From assembly GCA_001404055.1 (NCBI GenBank), contig CXTY01000008.1:1-64000 (forward strand): a DNA stretch of 64,000 nt, given 5' to 3'. The notes under the pieces were generated by a model. That model was not told where the DNA came from. It did no database searches and saw only the letters and a program-made list of their open reading frames with translations. How positions within the stretch are numbered: the stretch's first letter is position 1; every line of letters starts with the position of its first letter. Both the position numbers and the translations under genes were made by a program. This stretch comes from Roseibium album. GTDB lineage: Bacteria; Pseudomonadota; Alphaproteobacteria; Rhizobiales; Stappiaceae. Below are positions 34,975-44,599 of the stretch, piece by piece.

Positions 34975-36798
34975 ATGTTCGACTTGCCCTTCACCTTCCA
35001 GTCGCTGCAGGACGCCTACCGCAAAGGCATGGAACCTCAGGCGGTCGTTGAGGAAGTCTTTCGCCGGATCGAATCAGTCGGTGACCCTGGCATTTTTCTT
35101 TTTCTTTTTGAAAAGTCTGAAGTTCTGGCCGCCGCGATAGCACTCGGTTCCCATGATCCGTCAAAGCCCCTATGGGGCATTCCATTTGTCATTAAGGACA
35201 ATATCGACGCATCCGGAAAACCGACGACGGCAGCGTGTCCAGCTTACGAGTATCTGGCCGACGAGGATGCATTTGTTGTCGGCAAACTGAGGGATGCGGG
35301 CGCGCTGTTGATCGGCAAGACAAACCTTGATCAGTTTGCGACTGGCCTGGTCGGTGTTCGTTCACCGTTCACGCCCCCCAAGAATGCCGTTGATCCGGAC
35401 ATTGTTCCGGGAGGATCGTCCGCTGGTTCTGCGGTGGCAGTGGGACATGGAATAGTCAGTTTTTCGCTTGGAACTGACACAGCTGGTTCGGGTCGCGTAC
35501 CCGGAGCACTCAACAATATCGTAGGTTTGAAACCGACCTTGGGTGCGCTTTCTGCCTCTGGTGTTGTTCCCGCCTGCAGGACGCTGGATACCATCTCGAT
35601 ATTTGCGTTGACGGTCGGAGACGCATACGCGGCCTATCAAGCTGCCGCAGGCTATGATCCGGCTGATGCATATTCCAGGCAGATCGATACGCCAGACCTT
35701 GGAGGCGTGCCCCCCAAACTTCGAATTGGAATTCCGGATGAGGGATCCATCGAGTTTTATGGAGACGATATACAGGCTGCCTCCTTTCGAGACACCGTTA
35801 GCGTCTTGCAGGCCAACGGGGCAGAAATAGCCGAAATTGATTTCACGCCTTTCTACGATGTCGCTCACATGCTTTACGAAGGTGCATGGGTTGCCGAGCG
35901 TCATACGGTGATTGAGGACTTGATGCGGGATAGTCCTGAAGCGGTCCATCCCGTCACGAGAAAGGTTGTCGGTGCAGCGCTTGATTTGACGGCAACGGAC
36001 ACTTTTCGAGGCATTTATCGCCTGAAGGAGCTTGCTCGCAAAACCGAACCTGTCCTGGCGGAACTGGACCTGCTTCTGGTGCCAACGGTTCCGACGTTCT
36101 ACAGCGTTGCAGATTTGGAGGCCGATCCGATTGGACCCAATTCGCGAAACGGCACTTACACGAATTTTGTCAACTTGCTCGATATGTGCGGCATTGCGGT
36201 TCCGGTTGCGCAACGTTCAGATGGACGTCCGGGGAGTGTCACGTTGCTTGCAAAGGCTGGCCAGGATGGACTTCTGGCATCCCTCGGCAGCAAGTTGGAA
36301 CACCTTGCACCTCACTTGCTGGGCGCTACGGGTTGGAATTTGCCGAAACCTCCGGAGTTGCTGCCGGCTCCGCGCGAAGACGAAATCGCGCTCGCCGTAT
36401 GCGGCGCGCATATGTCCGGGATGGTACTCAATCACGAGCTGACGGGGCGCGGTGGCCGATTCCTGGAGCGAGCTGAAACAAGCAACGCCTACAAGCTCTA
36501 TGCCTTGGCCGGCGGGCCGCCTAAACGGCCAGGTCTTGTGCGGGGTGAGCCAGCCACGGGAACATCGATCGACCTGGAGATCTGGGCACTTCCAAAATCA
36601 GAAATCGGCGGATTTCTTGCTGGAATTCCGGCCCCCTTGGGATTGGGGACTGTGGAACTCTTCGACGGACGTGAGGTGAATGGCTTCATTTGCGAAGGTT
36701 CAGGAGCTCTTGGTGCCGAAGACATATCTCATCTGAAAAGTTGGCGAGAATACATGAATACACTCGCTCAGTCGCGACCCGTTGCGGCAGCCGAGTGA
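34975..36798 (+). CDS. atzF: allophanate hydrolase
   Basis: Amidase-signature enzyme that hydrolyses allophanate to CO2 and two ammonia (EC 3.5.1.54), 607 residues as in AtzF. The triad is Lys74, cis-Ser148 (PGGSSAGS) and Ser172 (DTAGSGRVP); the spacings of 74 and 24 equal those of Pseudomonas AtzF. The C-terminal domain (about 460-600) has CGAHMSGMVLNHEL and YKLYALAGGPPKRPGLVR, the AtzF/DUR1 extension that decarboxylates the intermediate. There is no biotin-dependent urea carboxylase here, so allophanate must come from the BiuH/AtzEGH enzymes encoded 6-12 kb downstream. SD-like GAGG precedes the ATG. Confidence 0.95.
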   Translation: MFDLPFTFQSLQDAYRKGMEPQAVVEEVFRRIESVGDPGIFLFLFEKSEVLAAAIALGSHDPSKPLWGIPFVIKDNIDASGKPTTAACPAYEYLADEDAFVVGKLRDAGALLIGKTNLDQFATGLVGVRSPFTPPKNAVDPDIVPGGSSAGSAVAVGHGIVSFSLGTDTAGSGRVPGALNNIVGLKPTLGALSASGVVPACRTLDTISIFALTVGDAYAAYQAAAGYDPADAYSRQIDTPDLGGVPPKLRIGIPDEGSIEFYGDDIQAASFRDTVSVLQANGAEIAEIDFTPFYDVAHMLYEGAWVAERHTVIEDLMRDSPEAVHPVTRKVVGAALDLTATDTFRGIYRLKELARKTEPVLAELDLLLVPTVPTFYSVADLEADPIGPNSRNGTYTNFVNLLDMCGIAVPVAQRSDGRPGSVTLLAKAGQDGLLASLGSKLEHLAPHLLGATGWNLPKPPELLPAPREDEIALAVCGAHMSGMVLNHELTGRGGRFLERAETSNAYKLYALAGGPPKRPGLVRGEPATGTSIDLEIWALPKSEIGGFLAGIPAPLGLGTVELFDGREVNGFICEGSGALGAEDISHLKSWREYMNTLAQSRPVAAAE

Positions 36799-37782
36799 AT
36801 GGTGCAAGTGTCCCGTCCCGACCTTCCCGTCGTTGATCTCGCGCCGCTTTTCGGAAACGCCGAAGATGGTCTTCAAAAGGTCGCGGACGAAATTGGAAAA
36901 GTTGCCAGGGAGATCGGCTTTTTCTACGTGATAAACCACGGTGTCGATCGATCTCTGATAGAGCGAACGTTTGACGCCGCGCACGAATTTTTCGCAGAGC
37001 CACTCGATGCAAAGATGGCGCTTACCAGGGATTTTCTTCGGACAAACCGCGGTTATGTGCCGATGGAGGGCGAATCCCTCGATCCGTCAAAACCATCAGA
37101 TTTGAAAGAAGCGTTTAACATCGGATTGGACATCCCGGCAGGCGACTCGAAAATATTGAACGGTGGCCCCTTTCGGGCGGTCAACCTGTGGCCTGATTTG
37201 CCGGGCTGGCAGCCTACCGTGCTTGAGTATTTCGATGCAGTCTGCTCGCTTGGGCGGTTGCTGCACAGGGCAATAGCCAGAGATTTGGGGGCCGATCCGG
37301 GTTTCTTTGATGACAAATTGGATGAGCCCATGGCGACGTTGCGGCTCCTCCATTACCCACCTCAGTCTGCGGAAACTGCTGACGGGCAGGTAGGAGCCGG
37401 AACCCATACGGATTACGGCAACATTACCATTTTGCTCCCGGATACCGTTGGTGGACTTGAGGTGCGTCGTCGGGACGGCGTTTGGTTAAAGGCTCCGACC
37501 GTTGAAGGTGCTTTCATATGCAATATCGGTGATTGCCTGATGCGTTGGACCAACGATGTTTATGTCTCAACGCCTCATCGGGTCGTCAACACAACTGGTG
37601 TCGAGCGTTACTCAATCGCATTTTTTCTCGATCCAAATCCAGATGCTGAAGTGGTTTGCCTTCCCGGTTGTACAGGCAAGGGAAGGCCGCCGCGATACGC
37701 GCCGGTCTCTGCTTCCGACTACCTCAGGTCCAAACTTGATGCGACTTACGAGCCAGCGACGGTCACAGAGATGGGCAATTGA
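36799..37782 (+). CDS. 2-oxoglutarate/Fe(II)-dependent dioxygenase (IPNS-like)
   Basis: Oxygenase of 327 residues. An N-terminal DIOX_N region (PVVDLAPLF, FFYVINHGVD) precedes the jelly-roll. The iron facial triad is visible as HTDYG (His-x-Asp) and the distal His in STPHRVVN, followed by RYSIAFFLDPN, where the Arg binds 2-oxoglutarate. The ATG directly follows the atzF stop codon. The isopenicillin N synthase-like family hydroxylates small molecules; the link to atzF and transporters suggests hydroxylation of an imported nitrogen compound to make it hydrolysable. Substrate unknown. Confidence 0.88.
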   Translation: MVQVSRPDLPVVDLAPLFGNAEDGLQKVADEIGKVAREIGFFYVINHGVDRSLIERTFDAAHEFFAEPLDAKMALTRDFLRTNRGYVPMEGESLDPSKPSDLKEAFNIGLDIPAGDSKILNGGPFRAVNLWPDLPGWQPTVLEYFDAVCSLGRLLHRAIARDLGADPGFFDDKLDEPMATLRLLHYPPQSAETADGQVGAGTHTDYGNITILLPDTVGGLEVRRRDGVWLKAPTVEGAFICNIGDCLMRWTNDVYVSTPHRVVNTTGVERYSIAFFLDPNPDAEVVCLPGCTGKGRPPRYAPVSASDYLRSKLDATYEPATVTEMGN

Positions 37783-37872
37783 TATGCATATGAAATAGGC
37801 AAAAAATATGTTTGCTGAAAATTTCATCAACTTCGCTGAGGTGGCAGGAAAATTCGTAAAAAGACGAAATGT

Positions 37873-37894
37873 GAAAGTACTGAGAAAGTACTGA
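37873..37894. repeat. tandem 11-bp direct repeat upstream of BMP transporter genes
   Basis: GAAAGTACTGA occurs twice in immediate tandem (37873-37883 and 37884-37894), so the two copies lie about one helical turn apart. The surrounding 250-base gap is A/T-rich and separates the 2OG oxygenase gene from the BMP receptor gene. A regulator-binding site for the second transcription unit is likely. The cognate protein is unknown. Confidence 0.5.
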
Positions 37895-38032
37895 AAAAAC
37901 AAAACTGTAGATGAGGTACACCCAAAAATCGCGACGCAGCCTGAATTGGCACATGCCTTGCAATTTAAATTCATGAAATCAGGCGAGGTTTACGAGTTTT
38001 TGCTCGACCTTGTCGTAATAACGGAGGACGTC

Positions 38033-39145
38033 ATGTCTAGATTTGAAATCTCCCGCCGAACTTTGTTGCAGTCTTCGGCTGCTGGTCTTGCTGCGTTGTC
38101 TTCAACAAGTCTGGCAAGACTTGCGCATGCCGGTGATCTGACTGTTGGAATTGTCTATGTCGGGCCTCGCGATGACTTTGGGTGGAACCAAGCGCATGCT
38201 GTTGCCGCAGCCGCACTAAAAGATGTGCCAGGTGTGACCGTTGTTGAAGAAGAAAACGTTCCCGAAACCATTGCTGCTCAGAAATCGATGGAATCCATGA
38301 TCAACCTGGACGGCGCGAAACTGGTTTTCGCGACATCCTTTGGCTATTACAAGCCGTTTGTTCTGGATGTCGCGGCGAAATACCCGGACGTCGAATTTCG
38401 GCACGCCGCACCGCTGTGGACTGATACCGACCCGAAGAACGCGGGCAGTTACTTCGGATATCTTGATCAGGCACATTTCGTCGACGGCATCGCAGCAGGC
38501 CTGTCAACCACTAGCAACAAACTCGGCTTTGTCGCCGCTAAGCCGATTGGCACCGTTCTGCGCAACATCAACTCGTTCCTGCTGGGTGCACGCAGAGTGA
38601 ACCCGGACGCTACGCTCCAGGTCATTTTCACAGGCGAGTGGTCGATGCCTGTCCGTGAAGCTGAAGCTGCCAATGCGCTTGTCGACGCGGGTTGTGACGT
38701 ACTGACATGTCATGTTGATGGCCCGAAGGTTGTGATTGAAACTGCGGAATCGCGCGGCATCAAGTGCTGCGGTCACAATGCGTCGCAAGCGCCACTGGCG
38801 CCGAACGGTTTCATCACTGGCGCGGAATACAAGTGGGAAACGATCTACAAATTGTTCGCCGCCAACCTGGCAGAGGGGCAACCTTTGCCAAACTTCACCG
38901 GTGGTGGTTTTGATGTCGATTTCGTGCGCAGCACACCTTATGGGGCAGGTGCCACGGAAGCTGCAATAACCGCTGCAGACGCTGCTCGCGCCGAGGTCAA
39001 ATCCGGTAAGCCGATTTTTGTCGGTCCGATCAACAAGCAGGATGGCACGCCATTACTCGCCGCAGGTGCGAGTTTCGATAACTACGATCCAGCGCTCGAT
39101 CAGACCGACTACCTGATTGAAGGCGTGACGGGTTCGATTACCTGA
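38033..39145 (+). CDS. BMP-family ABC transporter substrate-binding protein (Tat signal)
   Basis: Periplasmic receptor of the BMP/PnrA/Med class, 370 residues, which usually binds nucleosides, purines or related heterocycles. A twin-arginine signal (ISRRTLLQSSAAGL) is followed by VGIVYVGPRDDFGWNQAH, the BMP opening, then GAKLVFATSFGYYKPF, EFRHAAPLW and GIAAGLSTTSNKLGFVAAKPI. SD GGAGGAC precedes the ATG at 38033; an upstream extension is rejected because the signal begins here. It heads a second transcription unit with the permeases, AmiF and BiuH. The ligand is probably a ureide or nucleobase-like compound. Confidence 0.92.
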   Translation: MSRFEISRRTLLQSSAAGLAALSSTSLARLAHAGDLTVGIVYVGPRDDFGWNQAHAVAAAALKDVPGVTVVEEENVPETIAAQKSMESMINLDGAKLVFATSFGYYKPFVLDVAAKYPDVEFRHAAPLWTDTDPKNAGSYFGYLDQAHFVDGIAAGLSTTSNKLGFVAAKPIGTVLRNINSFLLGARRVNPDATLQVIFTGEWSMPVREAEAANALVDAGCDVLTCHVDGPKVVIETAESRGIKCCGHNASQAPLAPNGFITGAEYKWETIYKLFAANLAEGQPLPNFTGGGFDVDFVRSTPYGAGATEAAITAADAARAEVKSGKPIFVGPINKQDGTPLLAAGASFDNYDPALDQTDYLIEGVTGSIT

Positions 39146-39159
39146 TCAGCGACGGCGAC

Positions 39160-39198
39160 GGACAATCCGGTTCTCCAACCATGGAGGCCGGTTAGTCC
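39160..39198 (+). promoter_or_regulatory. imperfect hairpin after BMP receptor gene
   Basis: GGAC...TCCGG...CTCCA pairs imperfectly with TGGAG...CCGG...GTCC around a four-base loop, in the 114-base gap between receptor and permease genes. No T run follows. It may protect the receptor mRNA, as with the other receptor genes in this window. Confidence 0.4.
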
Positions 39199-39259
39199 GA
39201 TGCAGCTAAACGCGAATGCTGATGCATTCATTGCAGGCATCAGTGCTTAAGGAACAGGT

Positions 39260-40375
39260 ATGGCGGATACCACGGAAACACCTGGAATAGCGGTGCAAAC
39301 CGACTTGATAGGTAACACCCTCGACAACATCAGGCGGTCGAGTGAATACATTGTAATTCCGCTTCTCGCGCTGATTGTCGCCGGGGCTTTGTTTTCTGTC
39401 TTTCTGCTCGCCCTTGGAAAATCACCAGCGGATTTTGTTGCACTTGTCTGGCGGGGTGGATTTGGCACGAGTTTTTCCTGGCAAAATACACTGGTACGGG
39501 CAACGCCCCTTATCTTCACTGCACTGTGCGTGGCCATACCTGCAAGGCTGGGATTGGTTATTATCGGCGGTGAAGGGGCACTTGTACTGGGCGGTCTGGC
39601 CGCTGCTTCGATAGCCATCCCGATGGTCGATTGGGCTCCGGCAAGTCTTCTCCTTGGGGTCATGGCAATCGCAGGTTGTCTTGCGGGTGCGCTCTGGATC
39701 GGTTGTGTTGGTGCACTTCGTTATTATCGCGGCGTCAACGAGACCATCTCTTCCCTACTGATGTTCTATATCGCGGTTTCGATCCTCAACTTTTTCGTCG
39801 AAGGTTTCTTACGAGATCCCTCGGACCCGAACAAACCATCGACGAAACCGATAGGTGCCGAAAACATGGTCGGGGCCATCCCCGGTACAGACTTGCACTG
39901 GGGGTTGCCGGCAGGCGTTGCCTTGTGTGCTGTCCTCTATCTGCTCATGAACCGGACGACCTTCGGTTTCGCAGCGCGCGTTGCAGGTGGCAATCTTCGG
40001 GCTGCTCAAGCCCAAGGCCTTCCAGTTGGCCGCTTAATGGTGATTTCCTGCGCAATTGCGGGCGCCTGTGCGGGGCTAGCCGGTTTTTTCGAAGTTGCTG
40101 CAATACATGGCAAGGCGAACGCGTCGCTGATTGCAGGTTACGGATTCACTGGAATTCTGGTGTCCTTCCTGGCTCGCCACAATCCGCTGGTCATCATACC
40201 TGTTGCAATCTTTCTCGGTGGAATTGCCGCTTCGGGCGGTTTGATCCAGCGACGCATGGATTTGCCAGATGCAACGGTCATGGTTCTACAGGGTTTGCTT
40301 TTCCTGGTGATCCTCGTGTCTGAAACATTTTACGGCTCCCTGCCATTCTTCAGACCCAAGCGAGGCACCTCATGA
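39260..40375 (+). CDS. BMP-type ABC transporter permease 1
   Basis: Integral membrane permease of 371 residues (BPD_transp_2 family, as in YufP/NupB). It has about nine helices; the family region GLVIIGGEGALVLGGLAAA and YYRGVNETISSLLMFYIAV are typical, and the C-terminal part carries NPLVIIPVAIFLGGIAASGG. It overlaps permease 2 by four bases. Nucleoside/purine-type importers of this class use exactly this pair of unequal permeases. Confidence 0.9.
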   Translation: MADTTETPGIAVQTDLIGNTLDNIRRSSEYIVIPLLALIVAGALFSVFLLALGKSPADFVALVWRGGFGTSFSWQNTLVRATPLIFTALCVAIPARLGLVIIGGEGALVLGGLAAASIAIPMVDWAPASLLLGVMAIAGCLAGALWIGCVGALRYYRGVNETISSLLMFYIAVSILNFFVEGFLRDPSDPNKPSTKPIGAENMVGAIPGTDLHWGLPAGVALCAVLYLLMNRTTFGFAARVAGGNLRAAQAQGLPVGRLMVISCAIAGACAGLAGFFEVAAIHGKANASLIAGYGFTGILVSFLARHNPLVIIPVAIFLGGIAASGGLIQRRMDLPDATVMVLQGLLFLVILVSETFYGSLPFFRPKRGTS

Positions 40376-41295
40376 CGGGCGATGCCGGCCTGACGACCGT
40401 TTTACTTGCGATGTTTGCAGGCGCGATAAGAGTTTCGACTCCGTTTCTCTTCGTCAGTCTTGGAGAAATGCTGACTGAAAAATCTGGCCGGATCAACCTT
40501 GGTCTGGAAGGCACACTCGTGTTCGGGGCCATGTCAGGCTATGCAGTGTCCTACCACACGGGATCCCCTTGGTTTGGCGTGCTAGTCGCCGGGGTGTGCG
40601 GATCGGTTTTTGGGGCGCTTCACGGGTTCCTATGCAAACTGCCGAAGGTAAACGACATCGCCATTGGCATCGCGCTGATGTTGTTCGGTACCGGGCTCGC
40701 CTTCTTTTTCGGCAAAGCCTATATCCAACCCTCGGCACCCAGACTGCCTTCCCTTTCCTTCGGTGCGTGGAGCGATCATCCCGGTGTGCGTCAGGCATTG
40801 GAAATCAATCCATTGTTTTTGCTCGGTATTGCCCTCGCTGTTTTCCTTTGGTGGTCACTGAAGAACACGCGTTACGGTTTGATTATCCGTACGACTGGCG
40901 ACAGTGCGCCCGCTGCGTTGGCACTCGGGATCGATGTCAATCAGGTACGCCTGCTGTCGACCATGGCAGGCGGTTTCTTCGCCGGGATCGGCGGGTCCTT
41001 TCTTTCGCTCTACTACCCGGGAAGTTGGACTGAAGGCTTGTCCTCTGGGCAAGGGCTCATGGCTGTTGCGTTGGTTATCTTCGCCCGTTGGAATCCAATC
41101 TATTGTTTCTGGGCTGCGCTTTTGTTCGGTGCCGCTGGGGCCCTGGGGCCAGCATTACAGTCGATTGGCATTTCACGCGGATATCATTTCTTCAATGCAG
41201 CACCTTACATCCTGACACTTTTCATCATGATCGTGAGCACGTCGCGGAGAAGGTCGTTGAAGGGCGCGCCTGGCGAACTTTCGATTACAAAATAG
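40372..41295 (+). CDS. BMP-type ABC transporter permease 2
   Basis: Second membrane permease, 307 residues (YufQ/NupC type). Recognisable segments are GEMLTEKSGRINLGLEGTLVFGAMSG, ALHGFLCKLPKVNDIAIGIALM, and GLIIRTTGDSAPAALALGIDVNQVRLL, the coupling region. It is followed after 12 bases by the formamidase gene, so transport and amide hydrolysis are cotranscribed. Confidence 0.9.
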   Translation: MTGDAGLTTVLLAMFAGAIRVSTPFLFVSLGEMLTEKSGRINLGLEGTLVFGAMSGYAVSYHTGSPWFGVLVAGVCGSVFGALHGFLCKLPKVNDIAIGIALMLFGTGLAFFFGKAYIQPSAPRLPSLSFGAWSDHPGVRQALEINPLFLLGIALAVFLWWSLKNTRYGLIIRTTGDSAPAALALGIDVNQVRLLSTMAGGFFAGIGGSFLSLYYPGSWTEGLSSGQGLMAVALVIFARWNPIYCFWAALLFGAAGALGPALQSIGISRGYHFFNAAPYILTLFIMIVSTSRRRSLKGAPGELSITK

Positions 41296-41307
41296 CAGGG
41301 CAGTGAC

Positions 41308-42327
41308 ATGAACGGACTTGGTGGTCTCAACAAATCTCCTAATGGCGTTGTTCTCGGAATGGTGCAGTTGCAGCTGCCGACCGTGGAAAACGAAATCGAT
41401 CTTGCCAGGCAAACTCAGATTATCGTCGACATGGTGACAAAAGCACGGCGCAACATGCCGACTATGGATCTGGTGGTTTTTCCAGAATATGCACTTCATG
41501 GCCTTTCAATGGACATCAACCCGGACATCATGTGTCGTCTGGATGGACCGGAGGTCGCCGCTTTCAAGGCGGCTTGTATGGACAACGATATCTGGGGCTG
41601 CTTTTCCATCATGGAATTCAACCCGGAAGGCATGCCCTACAATGTCGGCCTGGTCATCGACAACACTGGCGAGTTGAAACTCTATTACCGCAAGATGCAC
41701 CCCTGGGTGCCGGTCGAACCCTGGGAACCCGGAGATCAGGGTATTCCGGTCATCGACGGGCCCAATGGCTGCAAAATGGCGCTAATCATCTGCCATGACG
41801 GCATGTTTCCTGAAATGGCGCGTGAGTGCGCCTACAAGGGGGCGGAAATCATGATCCGCACGGCAGGCTATACGGCACCTATTCGGGAAAGCTGGAAATT
41901 CACCAATCAATCCAATGCATTCTGTAACCTTATGGTGACAGCCAACGTTTGCATGTGCGGGTCCGACGGCACGTTCGACAGCATGGGCGAAGGCATGATC
42001 GTGAATTACGACGGCAGCATTCTCGCGCACGGAACCAGCGGCAGACCGAATGAAATCATCACCGCGGAAGTTCGGCCGGACCTGGTACGTGAGGCACGTA
42101 TCAACTGGGGTGTTGAAAACAACATCTACCAGTTCGGTCACCGCGGATATGTCGCGGTCAAGGGCGGTGCTGGTGATTGTCCCTACACCTACATGACAGA
42201 TCTTGCCACCGGGAAGTATCGGCTTCCATGGGAGGACGAAGTTGTCCACACGGACGGAACGTCCTGTGGCTTCGCAGCGCCGACACGAGTCTTCGGCGAC
42301 AAACATCTCACCGACGCAGCGGAGTAA
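41308..42327 (+). CDS. amiF: formamidase
   Basis: Nitrilase-superfamily amidohydrolase that converts formamide to formate and ammonia (EC 3.5.1.49), 339 residues. The catalytic Glu60 (FPEY), Lys129 (YRKMHPW) and Cys162 (ICHDGM) match the Glu-Lys-Cys triad of Helicobacter AmiF. The stretches [24 protein letters not shown] and LPWEDEV agree with formamidase rather than with the broader aliphatic amidase AmiE. Its presence suggests that the imported compound releases formamide, or that formamide itself is scavenged. It is followed by biuH. Confidence 0.88.
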   Translation: MNGLGGLNKSPNGVVLGMVQLQLPTVENEIDLARQTQIIVDMVTKARRNMPTMDLVVFPEYALHGLSMDINPDIMCRLDGPEVAAFKAACMDNDIWGCFSIMEFNPEGMPYNVGLVIDNTGELKLYYRKMHPWVPVEPWEPGDQGIPVIDGPNGCKMALIICHDGMFPEMARECAYKGAEIMIRTAGYTAPIRESWKFTNQSNAFCNLMVTANVCMCGSDGTFDSMGEGMIVNYDGSILAHGTSGRPNEIITAEVRPDLVREARINWGVENNIYQFGHRGYVAVKGGAGDCPYTYMTDLATGKYRLPWEDEVVHTDGTSCGFAAPTRVFGDKHLTDAAE

Positions 42328-42332
42328 CCCTC

Positions 42333-43064
42333 ATGAGCATGGCAGATGACGTGCCCATTCAGAACCAAGGCCTTGTTGAAGCAGATCCCTATTTGTGGCC
42401 ATTCAATGGAGATTTCAGGCCCGAGAACACCGCGCTGCTTGTCATCGACATGCAGACAGATTTCTGTGGCGCTGGTGGTTACGTCGACAGCATGGGCTAC
42501 GACATTTCTCTGACCAGAGCGCCTATCGAGCCGATCCAATCCGTTATGAGGGTAATGAGAAATGCCGGTTTTCCCATCATTCATACGCGGGAAGGACACA
42601 GACCCGATCTGACGGACTTGCCGACCAACAAACGATGGCGCTCGCAGAGGATCGGCGCTGGCATCGGCGATCCTGGTCCCTGTGGCAAAATATTGGTACG
42701 CGGCGAACCGGGATGGGAGATCATCCCAGAACTTGCGCCTATTCCGGGAGAACCCATTATCGACAAACCGGGCAAGGGCTCGTTCTGTGCAACCGACCTC
42801 GAATTGCTGCTGCGCACGCGTGGAATAGATAATCTTGTGCTTACCGGGATTACCACGGATGTATGCGTTCACACGACCATGCGCGAAGCGAACGACCGCG
42901 GTTTCGAATGTCTAATCCTTTCAGACTGTTGCGGAGCGACCGACCAAGGCAACCATGAAGCGGCCTTGAAAATGGTAACGATGCAAGGCGGTGTTTTTGG
43001 CGCGGTTGCAGATAGTAAAACTTTCCTCAAAGGACTGGGAAAAGTGTCGGTGAGGGCGAATTGA
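42333..43064 (+). CDS. biuH: biuret hydrolase (isochorismatase-like cysteine hydrolase)
   Basis: Cysteine amidohydrolase that cleaves biuret to allophanate and ammonia, 243 residues. The triad Asp39 (VIDMQTDF), Lys145 (IDKPGKGSF) and Cys178 (TTDVCVHTT) corresponds to Rhizobium BiuH Asp36, Lys142 and Cys175 with a constant offset of three, and long stretches ([32 protein letters not shown]) agree from memory. The close relative TrtA, a triuret hydrolase, is the main alternative. The start at 42333 follows the AmiF stop; an upstream extension into amiF is rejected. Its product is the substrate of AtzF at 34975. Confidence 0.88.
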   Translation: MSMADDVPIQNQGLVEADPYLWPFNGDFRPENTALLVIDMQTDFCGAGGYVDSMGYDISLTRAPIEPIQSVMRVMRNAGFPIIHTREGHRPDLTDLPTNKRWRSQRIGAGIGDPGPCGKILVRGEPGWEIIPELAPIPGEPIIDKPGKGSFCATDLELLLRTRGIDNLVLTGITTDVCVHTTMREANDRGFECLILSDCCGATDQGNHEAALKMVTMQGGVFGAVADSKTFLKGLGKVSVRAN

Positions 43065-44599
43065 TGAGTGTTGCTGAGGCAATGACACCGCGCGCGATCG
43101 ACGTGGAGACCATCGGCATGACTAAGACCTTCGGAGGTCTGACGGCGCTCGACGATGTCTCTTTGCGCGTCAGGCCGGGGTCGTTTCATGCGCTTCTCGG
43201 TGAAAACGGCGCGGGAAAATCCACGCTCGTCAAATGCATGATGGGTTTTTACCAGCCAACGCGCGGTCAGGTCCTTGTTAATGAGATGGAGGTTTCCATA
43301 CCAACACCTCGTGCTGCACATGCGCTCGGAATTGGCATGGTTTATCAGCATTTTACACTGGTCCCTTCTTTGACTGCCGCCGAGAATCTGGTCATCGCGC
43401 GGGCTGAATGCCCAAAAGTGATTGATTGGGGCAGGGAGAGGAAAGAGCTCAATGCCTTTCTTGAAACAACTCCGTTCAAAGTCCCGTTGGATATGCCTGT
43501 GTCGAGCCTCTCCGCTGGTGAAAAGCAAAAGCTCGAAATTCTGAAACAGCTTTATCTGGATCAACGATTGTTGATCCTTGATGAACCCACTTCGGTTTTG
43601 ACACCTGACGAAGCCGATGAAGTGCTTGGGCTTTTACGTGGCATGACAGAGGCCCGAGATCTCTCAATCCTGATGATCACTCACAAGTTCCGTGAAGTGA
43701 CAGCTTACGCGGATGACGTCACGGTGCTGCGTCGCGGCCGGGTTGTCGGAGGCGGCCGAGTTGCCGACCTCTCGGTTGGAGACATGAGCCGCATGATGAT
43801 CGGCGAGACCGAGATTCGGGAAAGCGCATCGCGAACCGAACAAAAGGGCAGGACGCTCAAGCTCGAACTGGCCGGTCTGTTCGCGGACGATGATGAGGAA
43901 CTTCCAGCGATCGAAGCGATCAGCCTGAAGGTACATGCAGGAGAAATCCTTGGCATTGCGGGTGTGTCCGGTAATGGTCAGTCGGAGCTGATCGAAGTCC
44001 TCTCCGGACAAAGACCGTTGCAGGATGGCCGGATTTTCATTGACGCAAAACCTTATGACCCAGAGCGCCAGATGATGGATAGATTCAAGGTTTTCGGCTT
44101 CTCTGAAGAGCCGCTGCACAACGTTGCCGTACCTCGAATGAGCGTTGCTGAGAATATGGCTTTCCGGTCCTTCGACAAGGCACCGATCTCGCCAGTCTGG
44201 GGGTGGCTGTCTCCACTGCCGATGCGTAACCGCGCCAGGGAATTAATCGCCGCATACAGGGTCAAGACACCTTCCACCGACGAGCCAATAGAAAACCTGT
44301 CGGGCGGGAATGTTCAGCGGGCAATTCTGGCACGTGAACTGTCGGGCGATGTGGATGTATTGATCGTTGCAAATCCGTGCTTTGGCCTGGATTTCGCTTC
44401 GGTCGCCGAAATCCGCGCGCAGATTATGGATCAGCGAAATCAGGGGGCCGCAGTTTTGCTTGTTTCGGAAGATCTCGATGAGATCCTGGATCTGGCTGAC
44501 ACGGTCGCGGTGATGTCGGAAGGGCGGGTCAGCTACCAATCTCCCATGGAAAACACGGACAGGGCTACGATCGGTCACGCTATGGCGGGGCATCATTGA
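43064..44599 (+). CDS. BMP-type ABC transporter ATP-binding protein (two-domain)
   Basis: Cytoplasmic ATPase of 511 residues with two ABC halves (YufO/RbsA type). Half 1 has Walker [11 protein letters not shown], signature [15 protein letters not shown] and Walker [14 protein letters not shown]. Half 2 has a degenerate P-loop, [16 protein letters not shown], and signature [15 protein letters not shown], as is normal for this class. It serves the permeases at 39260 and 40372, although two hydrolase genes separate them, which ties the enzymes to the transporter. Start and stop overlap its neighbours by one base. Confidence 0.92.
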   Translation: MSVAEAMTPRAIDVETIGMTKTFGGLTALDDVSLRVRPGSFHALLGENGAGKSTLVKCMMGFYQPTRGQVLVNEMEVSIPTPRAAHALGIGMVYQHFTLVPSLTAAENLVIARAECPKVIDWGRERKELNAFLETTPFKVPLDMPVSSLSAGEKQKLEILKQLYLDQRLLILDEPTSVLTPDEADEVLGLLRGMTEARDLSILMITHKFREVTAYADDVTVLRRGRVVGGGRVADLSVGDMSRMMIGETEIRESASRTEQKGRTLKLELAGLFADDDEELPAIEAISLKVHAGEILGIAGVSGNGQSELIEVLSGQRPLQDGRIFIDAKPYDPERQMMDRFKVFGFSEEPLHNVAVPRMSVAENMAFRSFDKAPISPVWGWLSPLPMRNRARELIAAYRVKTPSTDEPIENLSGGNVQRAILARELSGDVDVLIVANPCFGLDFASVAEIRAQIMDQRNQGAAVLLVSEDLDEILDLADTVAVMSEGRVSYQSPMENTDRATIGHAMAGHH

